Position numbers and translations under genes: made by a program. A stretch of DNA of 64,000 nucleotides from Ferranicluibacter quercicola (GTDB lineage Bacteria; Pseudomonadota; Alphaproteobacteria; Rhizobiales; Rhizobiaceae), in the NCBI RefSeq assembly GCF_021168455.1, contig NZ_JAJOZR010000003.1, positions 124,001 through 188,000 on the forward strand. Direction: 5' to 3'. Positions 1-8,635 of this stretch are shown piece by piece. Under the pieces are notes generated by a model. The model did no database searches and was not told the origin of the DNA. It was given only the letters and a program-made list of their open reading frames with translations. Position 1 is the stretch's first letter; every line of letters starts with the position of its first letter.

Positions 1-3000
1 CGCGTCCGGCGGCCTGGCCGCGCGCGGGCGGCCGCTCGTCTATGCCTTCAGCCTGGCGATCTACTGCACGAGCTGGACCTATTTCGGCGGCATCGGCCTT
101 GCGGCCGAGCGGGGGCTGGAATTCACCGGCATCTATATCGGGCCGATCCTCATGTTCACCGTGGGCCTGCCGATCATCCGCCGCATCACCACGCTCGCCA
201 AGTCGCAGAAGCTGACATCGGTCGCCGACTTCATGGCGGCGCGCTATGGCAAGAACCCGACGGTCGCCGGCATCGTCGCGCTGATCTCGCTGGTCGGCGC
301 CATTCCCTACATCGCCCTGCAGCTCAAAGCCGTGTCGAGTTCGATGGCTGTGCTGGTCGATACGCGGCCCTACGGGCTCGACAGCGGAACGGCATTCATC
401 GACCTGCCGCTTCTCGTCACGCTGTTTCTCGCCTGCTTTGCCATCGTCTTCGGCACGCGCCACACGGATGCGACGGAGCATCAGGACGGGCTGATCCTCG
501 CCATCGCCATGGAATCGGTCGTCAAGCTCGTGGCACTGGTCACCGTCGGGCTCTACGTCGTCTTCTTCCTGTTCGACGGTCCCGCCGACATGCTGGTCCG
601 CGCCGGGGAAAACAGCGCCGTGATGGAGGCCCTGACCTACCGGACGCCGATGGCACGGTGGATCGTGCTTACCCTCCTCTCGGCCATCGCCATCATCATG
701 CTGCCGCGGCAGTTCCACGTGACGGTGGTGGAAAACCGCACACCGGGCGAGCTGCGGATGGCGGGCATCCTGTTTCCGCTCTACCTGATCGGCATCAATC
801 TCTTCGTGCTGCCGGTCGCCATTGCCGGCATGCTGACGTTCCAGGGGAACGGCGTTGCCGATCTCTACCTGCTGACGCTGCCGCTGTCGCACGATCTGCC
901 GGTTCTGACGCTCGTCGCCTTCATCGGCGGCTTCTCGGCCGCCACCGCCATGGTCATCGTCGCCTCCGTCGCGCTGTCGATCATGTTGTCCAACGACATC
1001 GTCATGCCGGTCTTCCTGCGGCGGAACCTGACCGGGCGCGGGCGCTCGAAGGATGTCGGCGCCACCCTGCTCAACGTCCGCCGGATGGCGATCTTCGCGG
1101 TGCTGCTGCTCGGCTACGGCTACTACCGGGCGGCCGACATGAGCGCCGGTCTCGCCTCGCTCGGCCTCCTGTCCTTCGCGGCGATCGCCCAGATGGCGCC
1201 GGCCATGTTCGGCGGGCTCGTCTGGCGGCAGGCGAATGCGCGCGGCGCCATTGCCGGCATGACGATCGGTTTCTTCGTCTGGGCCTATCTGCTGTTCCTG
1301 CCGAGCCTCGGCGGTCCCGACAATTCGCAGGTCGCCGCGACCATTCTCGGTTTCCTGTTTCCCTTTGCCGAGATGTTCACCGCGCAGACCGCCGATCCGC
1401 TGGTGAACGCCACGGCGCTCAGCCTGCTCTTCAACAGCATGGCCTATGTGCTCTTCTCGCTGTCGCGCACCCCGAAACCGCTGGAGCGGCTGCAGGCCGG
1501 GCTGTTCATCCGGCGGGCGTCGCGCACGGAACGCGCCTTTCGCGGGCGCAAGACCAAGATCACGGTGCTCGACCTGAAAAGCACCATCGCGCGCTATCTC
1601 GGCGAGGAACGGATGCAGCGGTCCTTCGAGACCTATGCGAGGAAGAGCGGGCGGCGGCTCGACGACGGGCAGCCGGCCGACATGGCGCTCATCCATTTCT
1701 CCGAGCAGATTCTCGGCAGCGCCATCGGCTCGTCCTCGGCCCGTCTCGTGCTGTCGCTCGTCCTGCAACGGCTCGACGACACCTCGCCGGATACCGCCAT
1801 CCTGCTCGATCAGGCCAGCGAAGCCCTGCAGTACAATCAGGACATGCTGCAGACGGCACTCTCGCAGATGGACCAGGGCATCGCCGTCTTCGACAGCTCC
1901 AACCACCTGATCATCTGGAACCGGCGCTTCCGGCAGTTGCTCGACCTGCCGGAAGCGTCGGGACAGGTAGGCTTTCCACTGTCGGAGATCGTCGCGATCC
2001 TGACGCAGCGCGGCGACCGGGTGCGCGACGGCGAACCCGCTTTGCTGACGAGCTTTCTCGTCCTCGACAAGCCGTTCCAGCTGGTCCTTTCGGGTGGCGA
2101 GCGGATCATCGAGGTGCGCAGCAATGCGATGCCGGACAAGGGTCTGGTGACGACCTATACCGACATCACCCAACGGGTGGCGGCCGACATGGCGCTCTTG
2201 CAGGCGAACGAAACGCTGGAGGCGCGCGTGGCCGAGCGCACGGCGGAGCTGACGCGGGTGAACCGCGAGGTGGCGGAGGCGCGCGCCGCGGCCGAAGAGG
2301 CCAACAACGGCAAGACGCGCTTCTTCGCCGCGGCCGGCCACGATATCCTGCAACCGCTGAACGCCGCGCGGCTCTATTCCTCCTCGCTGGTCGAGCGGCT
2401 CGGCGCCTCCGAGAACCGGCTTCTCGTCCAGAACATCGACTCCTCGCTCGAGTCCGTCGAAGCCATTCTCGGTGCCGTGCTCGATATTTCCCGGCTCGAT
2501 ACGGGGGCGATGAAGGCACGGCTGCAGACCGTGCCGCTCGATGATTTCCTGCGGCGGATCGAGACGGATTTTGCACCCGTCGCCAAGGCGAGCGGCCTGA
2601 CGCTCACCGTCATGCCGACCTCGCTGAGTGTTCGCACCGACCCGAACCTGCTGCGCCGGCTGGTGCAGAACCTCGTGTCGAACGCCGTGAAATACACGCC
2701 GAGCGGCCGGGTGCTGGTGGGTGTGCGGCGCCGCGGCGCGGAGGCGGTGATCGAGGTCATCGATTCCGGCATCGGCATTCCCGCCTCAAAATTCCGCACG
2801 GTGTTCAAGGAGTTCGCGCGACTGGAGGAAGGTGCGCGGACGGCCTCCGGGCTGGGCCTGGGGCTCTCGATCGTCGATCGCATCTCGCGCGTCCTGCATC
2901 ACGGCGTCGATCTGCAGTCGGTGCCCGGCAAGGGCACGCGGTTCCGGGTGACGCTGCCGATCGAGACGGGCACGGTGCGGACAGTGGGGGCCGTCGCGGA

Positions 3001-3412
3001 TCTCGCGGCCTCCGGCCCTGCCGCGCCGATGAACGGGCTTGCCGTGCTCTGCATCGACAACGAGCCACGAATTCTGGACGGCATGCGCAGCCTTCTGGAG
3101 AGCTGGGGATGCCGCGTGATGACCGCGGCTTCGGCGCAGGCGTGGCTTGCGGACGATACCAGCGACGTGCCGGAAACGATCATTGCCGATTACCATCTCG
3201 ATCATACCACCGGAATCGACGCCATCCGCGACATCCGCACGGCGTTCGGCCGCGCGATGCCGGCGCTGCTGATCACGGCGGACCGTTCTGTGGAGGTCCG
3301 GACGGCGGCCGAGCGCGACGGGATCGCGCTGCAGAACAAGCCGGTGCGGCCGGCCGCGCTGCGGGCCTGGCTGACGCGCTCGGCCTCCTTGCCCAAAGCC
3401 GCGGCCGAGTGA
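1..3412 (+). CDS. Hybrid sensor histidine kinase with N-terminal sodium/solute symporter domain (5' end outside window)
   Basis: The frame is open from base 2, so the true start lies upstream. Counting codons from base 2, residues 1 to about 490 form a multi-pass SSF-type symporter module. A PAS domain (about 620-720) and a short coiled coil follow. The kinase core has phospho-acceptor His780 in an AGHDILQPLNAAR box, an N-box near 890 (NLVSNAVKYTP), G1 DSGIGIP near 921 and GLGLGLS near 951. A C-terminal receiver has phospho-acceptor Asp1063 (IIADYHL). This order is that of the NahK/ErcS and CrbS/MxtR kinases. CrbS/MxtR controls acetate use with a LuxR-type partner, and such a regulator lies just downstream on the other strand. 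That this one senses acetate is inference. The symporter part may sense rather than transport. Confidence 0.9.
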   Translation, partial: ASGGLAARGRPLVYAFSLAIYCTSWTYFGGIGLAAERGLEFTGIYIGPILMFTVGLPIIRRITTLAKSQKLTSVADFMAARYGKNPTVAGIVALISLVGAIPYIALQLKAVSSSMAVLVDTRPYGLDSGTAFIDLPLLVTLFLACFAIVFGTRHTDATEHQDGLILAIAMESVVKLVALVTVGLYVVFFLFDGPADMLVRAGENSAVMEALTYRTPMARWIVLTLLSAIAIIMLPRQFHVTVVENRTPGELRMAGILFPLYLIGINLFVLPVAIAGMLTFQGNGVADLYLLTLPLSHDLPVLTLVAFIGGFSAATAMVIVASVALSIMLSNDIVMPVFLRRNLTGRGRSKDVGATLLNVRRMAIFAVLLLGYGYYRAADMSAGLASLGLLSFAAIAQMAPAMFGGLVWRQANARGAIAGMTIGFFVWAYLLFLPSLGGPDNSQVAATILGFLFPFAEMFTAQTADPLVNATALSLLFNSMAYVLFSLSRTPKPLERLQAGLFIRRASRTERAFRGRKTKITVLDLKSTIARYLGEERMQRSFETYARKSGRRLDDGQPADMALIHFSEQILGSAIGSSSARLVLSLVLQRLDDTSPDTAILLDQASEALQYNQDMLQTALSQMDQGIAVFDSSNHLIIWNRRFRQLLDLPEASGQVGFPLSEIVAILTQRGDRVRDGEPALLTSFLVLDKPFQLVLSGGERIIEVRSNAMPDKGLVTTYTDITQRVAADMALLQANETLEARVAERTAELTRVNREVAEARAAAEEANNGKTRFFAAAGHDILQPLNAARLYSSSLVERLGASENRLLVQNIDSSLESVEAILGAVLDISRLDTGAMKARLQTVPLDDFLRRIETDFAPVAKASGLTLTVMPTSLSVRTDPNLLRRLVQNLVSNAVKYTPSGRVLVGVRRRGAEAVIEVIDSGIGIPASKFRTVFKEFARLEEGARTASGLGLGLSIVDRISRVLHHGVDLQSVPGKGTRFRVTLPIETGTVRTVGAVADLAASGPAAPMNGLAVLCIDNEPRILDGMRSLLESWGCRVMTAASAQAWLADDTSDVPETIIADYHLDHTTGIDAIRDIRTAFGRAMPALLITADRSVEVRTAAERDGIALQNKPVRPAALRAWLTRSASLPKAAAE

Positions 3413-3431
3413 TCACGCCATGACGGCGTGG

Positions 3432-4079
3432 TTACGCAGCGACGGCCGTGACCTTGCCGAGCTGTATGACGGCCTGCGTGCGGCTGTCGACGTTGAGCTT
3501 GAGGAGGATGGCCGAGACATGCGCCTTGATGGTCGCCTCGGACACGCCGAGTTCATAGGCAATCTGCTTGTTGAGAAGGCCTTCCGCCAGCATGGCCAGA
3601 ACGCGGGACTGCTGCGGCGTCAGCGTGTTCAGCCGCTGAATGAGATCGGCCACATCGGGCTCGTGGCTCATGCCGCGCCGGAAACCGTCCGGCGTGTAGA
3701 GATGTCCGGCAATCACCGTGTCGATCGCGCGGCGGATGTCCTCGATACCGGCCGATTTCGACAGGAAGCCGCAGGCGCCGAGATCGATCGCGCGGGTGAT
3801 GGTCGCGGGCTCGTCATGCGCGGAAACGATGAGGATGGGCAGCGAGGGGAATTCGGTGCGCAGGACGATCAGGCCGGAAAAGCCGCTGATACCCGGCATG
3901 GTAAGATCGAGCATCAGGAGATCGGCGTCCGGATGGCGGGCGGCGGCCTCGCGCACGGCAGCGAAGTCCCCGGCCTCGACGATATCGGGCGCACCCGGCA
4001 TGGCGGCAAGCGCCTGACGCATCGCCCCGCGAAAGAGCGGGTGATCGTCTGCAACGATGATGGTCATTCCCATTGCCAT
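3432..4079 (-). CDS. NarL/FixJ-family response regulator (CrbR/ErdR-like)
   Basis: 215 aa. An N-terminal receiver has acidic pair Asp11/Asp12 and phospho-acceptor Asp58 (LMLDLTMPG). A C-terminal LuxR helix-turn-helix spans about residues 145-205 (LTPQQSRVLAMLAEG...VSEATIKAHV). The ATG at 4079 was chosen over an upstream ATG at 4136 because GAGGAGG sits six bases before it and the receiver fold starts right after. It is convergent with the hybrid kinase, 19 bp between stops, so the two probably form a cognate pair as CrbS/CrbR do. In that system the regulator activates acetyl-CoA synthetase, but no acs gene lies in this window. Family call firm, acetate role inferred. Confidence 0.88.
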   Translation of the reverse strand: MAMGMTIIVADDHPLFRGAMRQALAAMPGAPDIVEAGDFAAVREAAARHPDADLLMLDLTMPGISGFSGLIVLRTEFPSLPILIVSAHDEPATITRAIDLGACGFLSKSAGIEDIRRAIDTVIAGHLYTPDGFRRGMSHEPDVADLIQRLNTLTPQQSRVLAMLAEGLLNKQIAYELGVSEATIKAHVSAILLKLNVDSRTQAVIQLGKVTAVAA

Positions 4080-4164
4080 GATGCTCCTCCTCGAGCGACC
4101 GGGCGTCGGGTCCTCCAACCCGGCGGCCGGCTTCATGTCCTGACGCTCCAGAGGATGCCCCTGA

Positions 4165-4629
4165 TCACGTCTTGCGGAGATCGCCGTCAGGCTCAGGCGC
4201 CGGCGGGGTCTCTTCTCCCTGCCACTCGCGCCCGAAATCCCTGGCGATCCCCATGAAGCTGCGTATCATTCTATCCATAATGCCCATGGTCTGGTCAATG
4301 TCTTCCTGCGTCGGCAGGCGCGGCGAGACGCCCGACGTCGCGTCCTTCCCCGCTTTTTCCAGCGCCTCCACCCGCTTTTCGAGAAGATCGAGTTCCAGAT
4401 CGTAGGCCGTCCGCTCATCGGCGGCCATGCGGCAGACGAGATCGCCGGCCTTTTCCTGGCAGAGCGTCACCTCGCCGGTCTGTGTGTCCAGCCGCGCGAT
4501 GCCGGTATCGGTCTTCTGCATGCTGTAGCGCCCCGGTGCCGGCTCCTGCGCGAGGGCGGGACCGACACCCGCCAGCAGCGCGACGAGGGCGAGAGACACT
4601 CTGCGGGGTGGAAGGCGACGGTTGGGCAT
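4165..4629 (-). CDS. Hypothetical secreted protein with coiled-coil segment
   Basis: 154 aa. It has an N-terminal signal peptide (arginine-rich start, hydrophobic run, likely cleavage after GPALA), so it is probably periplasmic. After a short domain with two cysteines (LCQEKAGDLVC) comes a charged heptad-like stretch (ELDLLEKRVEALEKAG), probably a short coiled coil, then an acidic, proline-rich tail. A GGGAGA ribosome site precedes the ATG by about eight bases. It lies 85 bp downstream of the response regulator start on the same strand. I do not recognise the family; it resembles small hypothetical proteins common in Rhizobiaceae. Confidence 0.7.
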   Translation of the reverse strand: MPNRRLPPRRVSLALVALLAGVGPALAQEPAPGRYSMQKTDTGIARLDTQTGEVTLCQEKAGDLVCRMAADERTAYDLELDLLEKRVEALEKAGKDATSGVSPRLPTQEDIDQTMGIMDRMIRSFMGIARDFGREWQGEETPPAPEPDGDLRKT

Positions 4630-4821
4630 GGCGGCAAATCTCCCTTGGGTCGTTGTCGTTCGGGCGCGTCACATGACATGCGTCTTACACAGATGGTGGA
4701 CTTTTACGGCGCTTTGCGGCAAGTCCACGGCATCAGGGCCTGCCCCGTTCCATCGCGCGTCGCGGACCGAGAAGCCCGCCTGACGCCGTGGGACGAACCA
4801 GAAAGACGAGGAGCGAGCACC

Positions 4822-5169
4822 ATGTCCGGCATCATCTACAAAATCGTGCCATCGACGCTGTGGCGAAACGCGCAGGCCGGCGGAACGTTCGATGGCGCGC
4901 CGGTCGATCTTGCCGACGGCTTCATTCACTTTTCGACCGGAGAACAGGTGCGGGAAACCGCGCAGCGGCATTTTGCCGGGCAGGACGATCTGCTGCTGGT
5001 CGCCATCGACGGCGAGGCGCTGGGCGAAGCGCTCGTCTACGAGGCGTCGCGGGGCGGGGCGCTGTTTCCCCATCTCTATGGCCCGCTTCCCCTGACGGCC
5101 GTGATGTCGGAGCAACCCTTGCCGCTGTCGCCGGACGGGACCCATGTTTTTCCGGAGCTTCGCGCATGA
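4822..5169 (+). CDS. DUF952 family protein
   Basis: 115 aa, the usual size for DUF952. The family pattern is clear: IYKI near the start, then GFIHFST, then DDLLLVAID, and PHLYGPLPL near the end. The ATG at 4822 has GAGGAG upstream; the longer open frame has no better start. The last codon overlaps the pyrD start as ATGA (5166-5169), so the two are translationally coupled. DUF952 next to pyrD is a common arrangement in rhizobia. The biochemical role of DUF952 is not established; a fold related to ADP-ribosyl-processing enzymes has been suggested. Confidence 0.88.
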   Translation: MSGIIYKIVPSTLWRNAQAGGTFDGAPVDLADGFIHFSTGEQVRETAQRHFAGQDDLLLVAIDGEALGEALVYEASRGGALFPHLYGPLPLTAVMSEQPLPLSPDGTHVFPELRA

Positions 5170-6251
5170 GGGTCAATCTGGAAGCGCTGGCGCGACGCGC
5201 GCTGTTCCTCGCCGATCCGGAAACGGCCCATGGGCTTTCCATCAAGGCCCTGCGGTCCGGCCTCGTGCCGTCGCATGCCGCGCCGGCCGATCCGCGGCTG
5301 CGCCAGTCGGTGGCCGGCATCAGCTTTCCCAACCCGGTCGGCATGGCCGCCGGCTACGACAAGAACGCCGAGGTGCCGGAAGCGCTGCTGCGCCTCGGCT
5401 TCGGCTTCACCGAAATCGGCACCGTGACGCCGCGCCCGCAGGCGGGCAACGACCGGCCGCGCATCTTCCGGCTTGTGCGAGACGAGGGGGTCATCAACCG
5501 GCTGGGCTTCAACAATGAGGGCCATGCCGCGGCGCTCGAACGCCTGAAGGCCTGCCGGGCCGACCCGCTGATCGGCGTCAACATCGGCGCCAACAAAGAC
5601 AGCACCGACCGGGTGAACGATTATGTGCTCGGCATTCGCTGCTTTGCGCCCGTTGCCCGCTACTTCACCGCCAACATCTCCTCCCCCAACACGCCCGGCC
5701 TGCGCGACCTGCAGGCGCGCGGAAGCCTGTCGGCGCTGCTGACGGCGGTGCTGGAGGCGCGGGATATCGAGGCGCGCAAGCTGAAACGCAAGCTGCCGGT
5801 GTTCCTGAAGATCGCGCCGGATCTTACCGACGAAGGTCTGGACGATATCGCCGCCGAAGCGCTCGCCCATCCGCTCGACGGGCTGATCGTGTCTAACACG
5901 ACGCTTTCGCGCGCCGGGCTGAGCGACACGTCGCAAGCGGCCGAGGCCGGCGGCCTCTCCGGCAAGCCGCTGTTCGACCCTTCGACCGTCGTGCTCGCGA
6001 AGATGCGCCAGCGCGTCGGCCCCGATCTGCCGATCATCGGCGTCGGCGGCATCCATTCGGCCGAGACGGCGGCGGAGAAGATCCGGGCGGGCGCCGATCT
6101 CGTCCAGCTTTATTCCGGCATGATCTACGAAGGTCCGGCATTGCCCGGCCGGATCGTGCGCGGCCTGTCGCGCCTCTGCGACCGCGAGGGGCTTTCGGCG
6201 ATTCGCGATATCCGGGATTCCCGAACCGACTACTGGGCCGCGAAGGTCTGA
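5166..6251 (+). CDS. pyrD: Dihydroorotate dehydrogenase (quinone), class 2
   Basis: 361 aa. It oxidises dihydroorotate to orotate in pyrimidine synthesis, passing electrons to membrane quinones. Class 2 signs are the N-terminal amphipathic extension (ARRALFLADPETAHGLSI), the FMN site NPVGMAAGYDKNAEV, the catalytic serine motif NISSPNTPGLR at about residues 170-180, NTTLSR, and the C-terminal phosphate-binding GVGGIHSAE and QLYSGMIYEGP. The start overlaps the DUF952 stop. The 3' end overlaps the stop of the convergent MATE gene by 22 bp. Confidence 0.97.
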   Translation: MRVNLEALARRALFLADPETAHGLSIKALRSGLVPSHAAPADPRLRQSVAGISFPNPVGMAAGYDKNAEVPEALLRLGFGFTEIGTVTPRPQAGNDRPRIFRLVRDEGVINRLGFNNEGHAAALERLKACRADPLIGVNIGANKDSTDRVNDYVLGIRCFAPVARYFTANISSPNTPGLRDLQARGSLSALLTAVLEARDIEARKLKRKLPVFLKIAPDLTDEGLDDIAAEALAHPLDGLIVSNTTLSRAGLSDTSQAAEAGGLSGKPLFDPSTVVLAKMRQRVGPDLPIIGVGGIHSAETAAEKIRAGADLVQLYSGMIYEGPALPGRIVRGLSRLCDREGLSAIRDIRDSRTDYWAAKV

Positions 6252-7600
6252 GCCGCCCGCCGGGGCACGCGCGACCAAAGCAACAGGCCCCGGCAGAGCA
6301 GGAACAGGTTCAGCGCCGCCCAGAGCCCGTGATTGCCGAAGACCGGCACGAGGGCGCAGAGCGCTGCGACATAGATCGCGAACGCCGCCAGCATCATGTT
6401 GCGCATGTCGCGCGACCACGTCGCGCCGATGAAGACGCCATCCATGAGGAAGGCGAGCGCGCCCGTCATCGCCGTCAGTGCCGCCCAGGGCGTGTAGCCG
6501 TAAGCGACGGCGCGGACATCCGGTGCCGTGGTCAGGAGATCGACGAGAGCGTTTCCGAACAGGAAGAAGCCGAGGGTGGTCAGCGTCGCGAGCCCGAAGG
6601 ACCAGAGGGCCGTCATCTTCAGCGTGCGTTCGAAGGCCGGGCGATAGGCCGCGCCGATGGCACGTCCGATCAGCTGTTCGGCTGCGTTGGCAAGGCCATC
6701 GAGATAGTAGCCGGCCACGAGGAAGATCGTCATCAGCACGGCATTTGCCGCCAGTGTGACCGGACCGAAGGCAGTGCCGACCCGCGTCATCACCAGAAAG
6801 ACCGCGAGCAGCACGAAGGAGCGGATCATGATGTCGCGGTTGAGCGCGAAGAGCCGCGTCAGACCCGCGCGCTCGGCGATCTCGCGCCAGGCGGGCCGCG
6901 CCGTGGGGTCGAAGCGGGAAACGACGATCGCGAAGCCGACGAGGGCACCCACCAGTTCGCCGGTCAGCGTGGCGATGGCGACACCGGCCACGCCCCAGCC
7001 GAGGTAAAGCCCGAGCGTGATCGACAGGACAATATTGACGCCGTTGATCAGCGTCTGCAGCAGGAGGCCGAGCGTCGCCTGGCCCCGCCCGAGCACATAG
7101 CCGAGGATGGCGTAATTGGCGAGCGATGCGGGGGCGGCGAGGATGCGCCAGAGGAAATAGGTGCGCGTGACCGCGGCCACCGCTTCGCCGGGATCCAGCA
7201 GCGTCAGCCCTGCCCAGAGGAGGAGCGGCGACACAGCAATGGTCGCGACGCCGGCGGTCAGCGCGATGATCATCGAGCGCCAGAAGACCGTCTGCTCCTC
7301 GCGCCGGTCGCCGCGGCCATAGGCCTGCGCCACGAGCCCGGTCGTCGCCGAGCGCAGGAAATTGAAGGTGACGAAGATGAGGTCGAAGACGACGGCCCCG
7401 ACGGCGAGGCCCGCAAGCAGCGTGGCGTCGCCGAGCCGGCCGATGACGGCGGTATCGACGAGGCCGAGAAGCGGCGTCGTGAGGAAGCCGAGCGTCATGG
7501 GCACGGCGATGGAGAGAATGAGCCGGTTGGTGACATGAAAGGCGCCCGCCCCTTGCCGGTCGAGGCCACTTCCGTCACGATCGATGCTGCCTGCCTGCAT
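6230..7600 (-). CDS. MATE family efflux transporter
   Basis: 456 aa, about twelve membrane segments. The MATE/DinF pattern is seen at the start (NRLILSIAVPMTLGFL, then GLVDTAVIGRLGD), with FNFLRSATTGLVAQAYGRGD typical of the DinF-like branch. It probably exports cationic drugs or metabolites in exchange for Na+ or H+. I place the start at ATG 7600, with GGGAGA eight bases upstream; ATG 7621 is also possible. The TAG stop lies inside the 3' end of pyrD. The CAP lipoprotein gene lies upstream on the same strand, 44 bp away. Confidence 0.92.
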   Translation of the reverse strand: MQAGSIDRDGSGLDRQGAGAFHVTNRLILSIAVPMTLGFLTTPLLGLVDTAVIGRLGDATLLAGLAVGAVVFDLIFVTFNFLRSATTGLVAQAYGRGDRREEQTVFWRSMIIALTAGVATIAVSPLLLWAGLTLLDPGEAVAAVTRTYFLWRILAAPASLANYAILGYVLGRGQATLGLLLQTLINGVNIVLSITLGLYLGWGVAGVAIATLTGELVGALVGFAIVVSRFDPTARPAWREIAERAGLTRLFALNRDIMIRSFVLLAVFLVMTRVGTAFGPVTLAANAVLMTIFLVAGYYLDGLANAAEQLIGRAIGAAYRPAFERTLKMTALWSFGLATLTTLGFFLFGNALVDLLTTAPDVRAVAYGYTPWAALTAMTGALAFLMDGVFIGATWSRDMRNMMLAAFAIYVAALCALVPVFGNHGLWAALNLFLLCRGLLLWSRVPRRAAQTFAAQ

Positions 7601-7644
7601 GTGTGCGTCTCCCGACGTCATGCAGCGGCGTTTCCCCCTGCCCC

Positions 7645-8151
7645 TCAGGTGCCGGAGGACAGCACCATCGCCCAATAGGGCCGGTTGCCGGAAGCGGGGT
7701 TGCGCATGACGGCAACGCCCAGACCTGAATAGCCGGGTCCGAGCATGTTTTCGAGATGTTTCGGCGAGTTCAGCCAGGCGAGATAGGCCTTTTGCGCGTC
7801 CGCCTGCCCGACCGCGATGTTTTCGGCTGCGGGAAGCGCCACCGACTGGCTCTTCATGCGACCGCCGAAACTGTCGGTGATGCCGATCAGATGCGCCATC
7901 TTGCCGGCTTTCGCCATGCGGCCGGCCTGCGAAAGAGCGGCGCTCGCGGCTGCCGGATCGCGCGAAAGCGGGCCGAGGCCACGCTCCTTGCGCAGGCCGT
8001 TGATCAGGCCGAGCGTCGCTTCGGTCTGGTCGCTGCCGTCGCCGGGCGGCGCCAGCACGGCGGTGGTGTTGCAGCCGGCCAGACCGGCCAGCGGGAGGGC
8101 GGCCGCCGCCTTGAGAAAGGTGCGGCGGTTCTGCGCGGAGGAAGCGAGCAT
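7645..8151 (-). CDS. CAP/SCP-domain lipoprotein with Tat-type signal
   Basis: 168 aa. The N-terminus has a twin-arginine pattern (NRRTFLK) followed by a hydrophobic run and a lipobox (LAGC), so a Tat-exported lipoprotein is likely. The rest is a bacterial CAP/SCP (YkwD-like) domain: LINGLRKERGLGPL, AENIAVG in place of the usual GENI, AWLNSPKHLENML, and a closing YWAMVL strand. The function of bacterial CAP proteins is mostly unknown. The start at 8151 lies directly after the stop of the upstream small membrane protein (TAA at 8155-8153), so the two are co-translated. Confidence 0.88.
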   Translation of the reverse strand: MLASSAQNRRTFLKAAAALPLAGLAGCNTTAVLAPPGDGSDQTEATLGLINGLRKERGLGPLSRDPAAASAALSQAGRMAKAGKMAHLIGITDSFGGRMKSQSVALPAAENIAVGQADAQKAYLAWLNSPKHLENMLGPGYSGLGVAVMRNPASGNRPYWAMVLSSGT

Positions 8152-8152
8152 G

Positions 8153-8425
8153 TTACCGACGGAAACTGAGAAGCCTGAGCACGATGAAGACCGGGATGAC
8201 CACCGCGGCACCGATCAGCAGATATTCGCCGACATCGCCCAGCGCAGCGAAGCCGGTGTACCAGAGATCGACGAAGAAATCGCGGATGCCGCGGAAGATG
8301 CCGTAGGGCGTCCAGCCGAACACGGTCATGAGGAAACCGACGACCAGCGACAGGACCAAGAGCTTCACGATGACCCGGCCGGGCGTATCGCCAAGAAACC
8401 TGTTCACACCATCCGCCATGTCCAT
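8153..8425 (-). CDS. Small membrane protein, DUF6460-like
   Basis: 90 aa. It opens with a conserved VNRFLGDTPGRV segment, then a first membrane helix (KLLVLSLVVGFLMTVFGW), an amphipathic middle (YGIFRGIRDFFVDLWYTGF) and a second helix (EYLLIGAAVVIPVFIVLRLL), ending FRR. This matches small two-helix proteins found throughout Rhizobiales that I recall as DUF6460; the assignment is from memory. AGGGAG precedes ATG 8425 by four bases and ATG 8419 by ten, so either start is possible. It forms a tight pair with the CAP lipoprotein gene. Confidence 0.78.
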   Translation of the reverse strand: MDMADGVNRFLGDTPGRVIVKLLVLSLVVGFLMTVFGWTPYGIFRGIRDFFVDLWYTGFAALGDVGEYLLIGAAVVIPVFIVLRLLSFRR

Positions 8426-8592
8426 CCGTCTCCCTGGGCTGTCCCGCGCGCAGCTGCCGGGCTCCAACGTCGCTGCCGCAGCATGTAGCGATCACGGCCT
8501 CCTGTCGCAAGGATTGTGGGCGGAATCGCGGCGTGCGGAACCTCGCGCGCGAATTCCCTTTTCAGGCTTCCGGCGACAGCCTATGTGCTCGT

Positions 8593-8620
8593 CATCCGGC
8601 ATCCGGCATCCGGCATCCGG
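8593..8620. repeat. Four perfect tandem copies of a 7-bp unit
   Basis: The heptamer CATCCGG is repeated four times without error, ending just before the AGGAG ribosome site of the methyltransferase gene. A change in copy number would alter the leader but not the reading frame. Confidence 0.9.
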
Positions 8621-8635
8621 CACAGGAGCTTCGCC

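Noticed and set aside
658..2544. 628-codon open frame inside the hybrid kinase gene
   Set aside because: A shifted-frame shadow of the kinase; His/Arg/Ala-rich and featureless.
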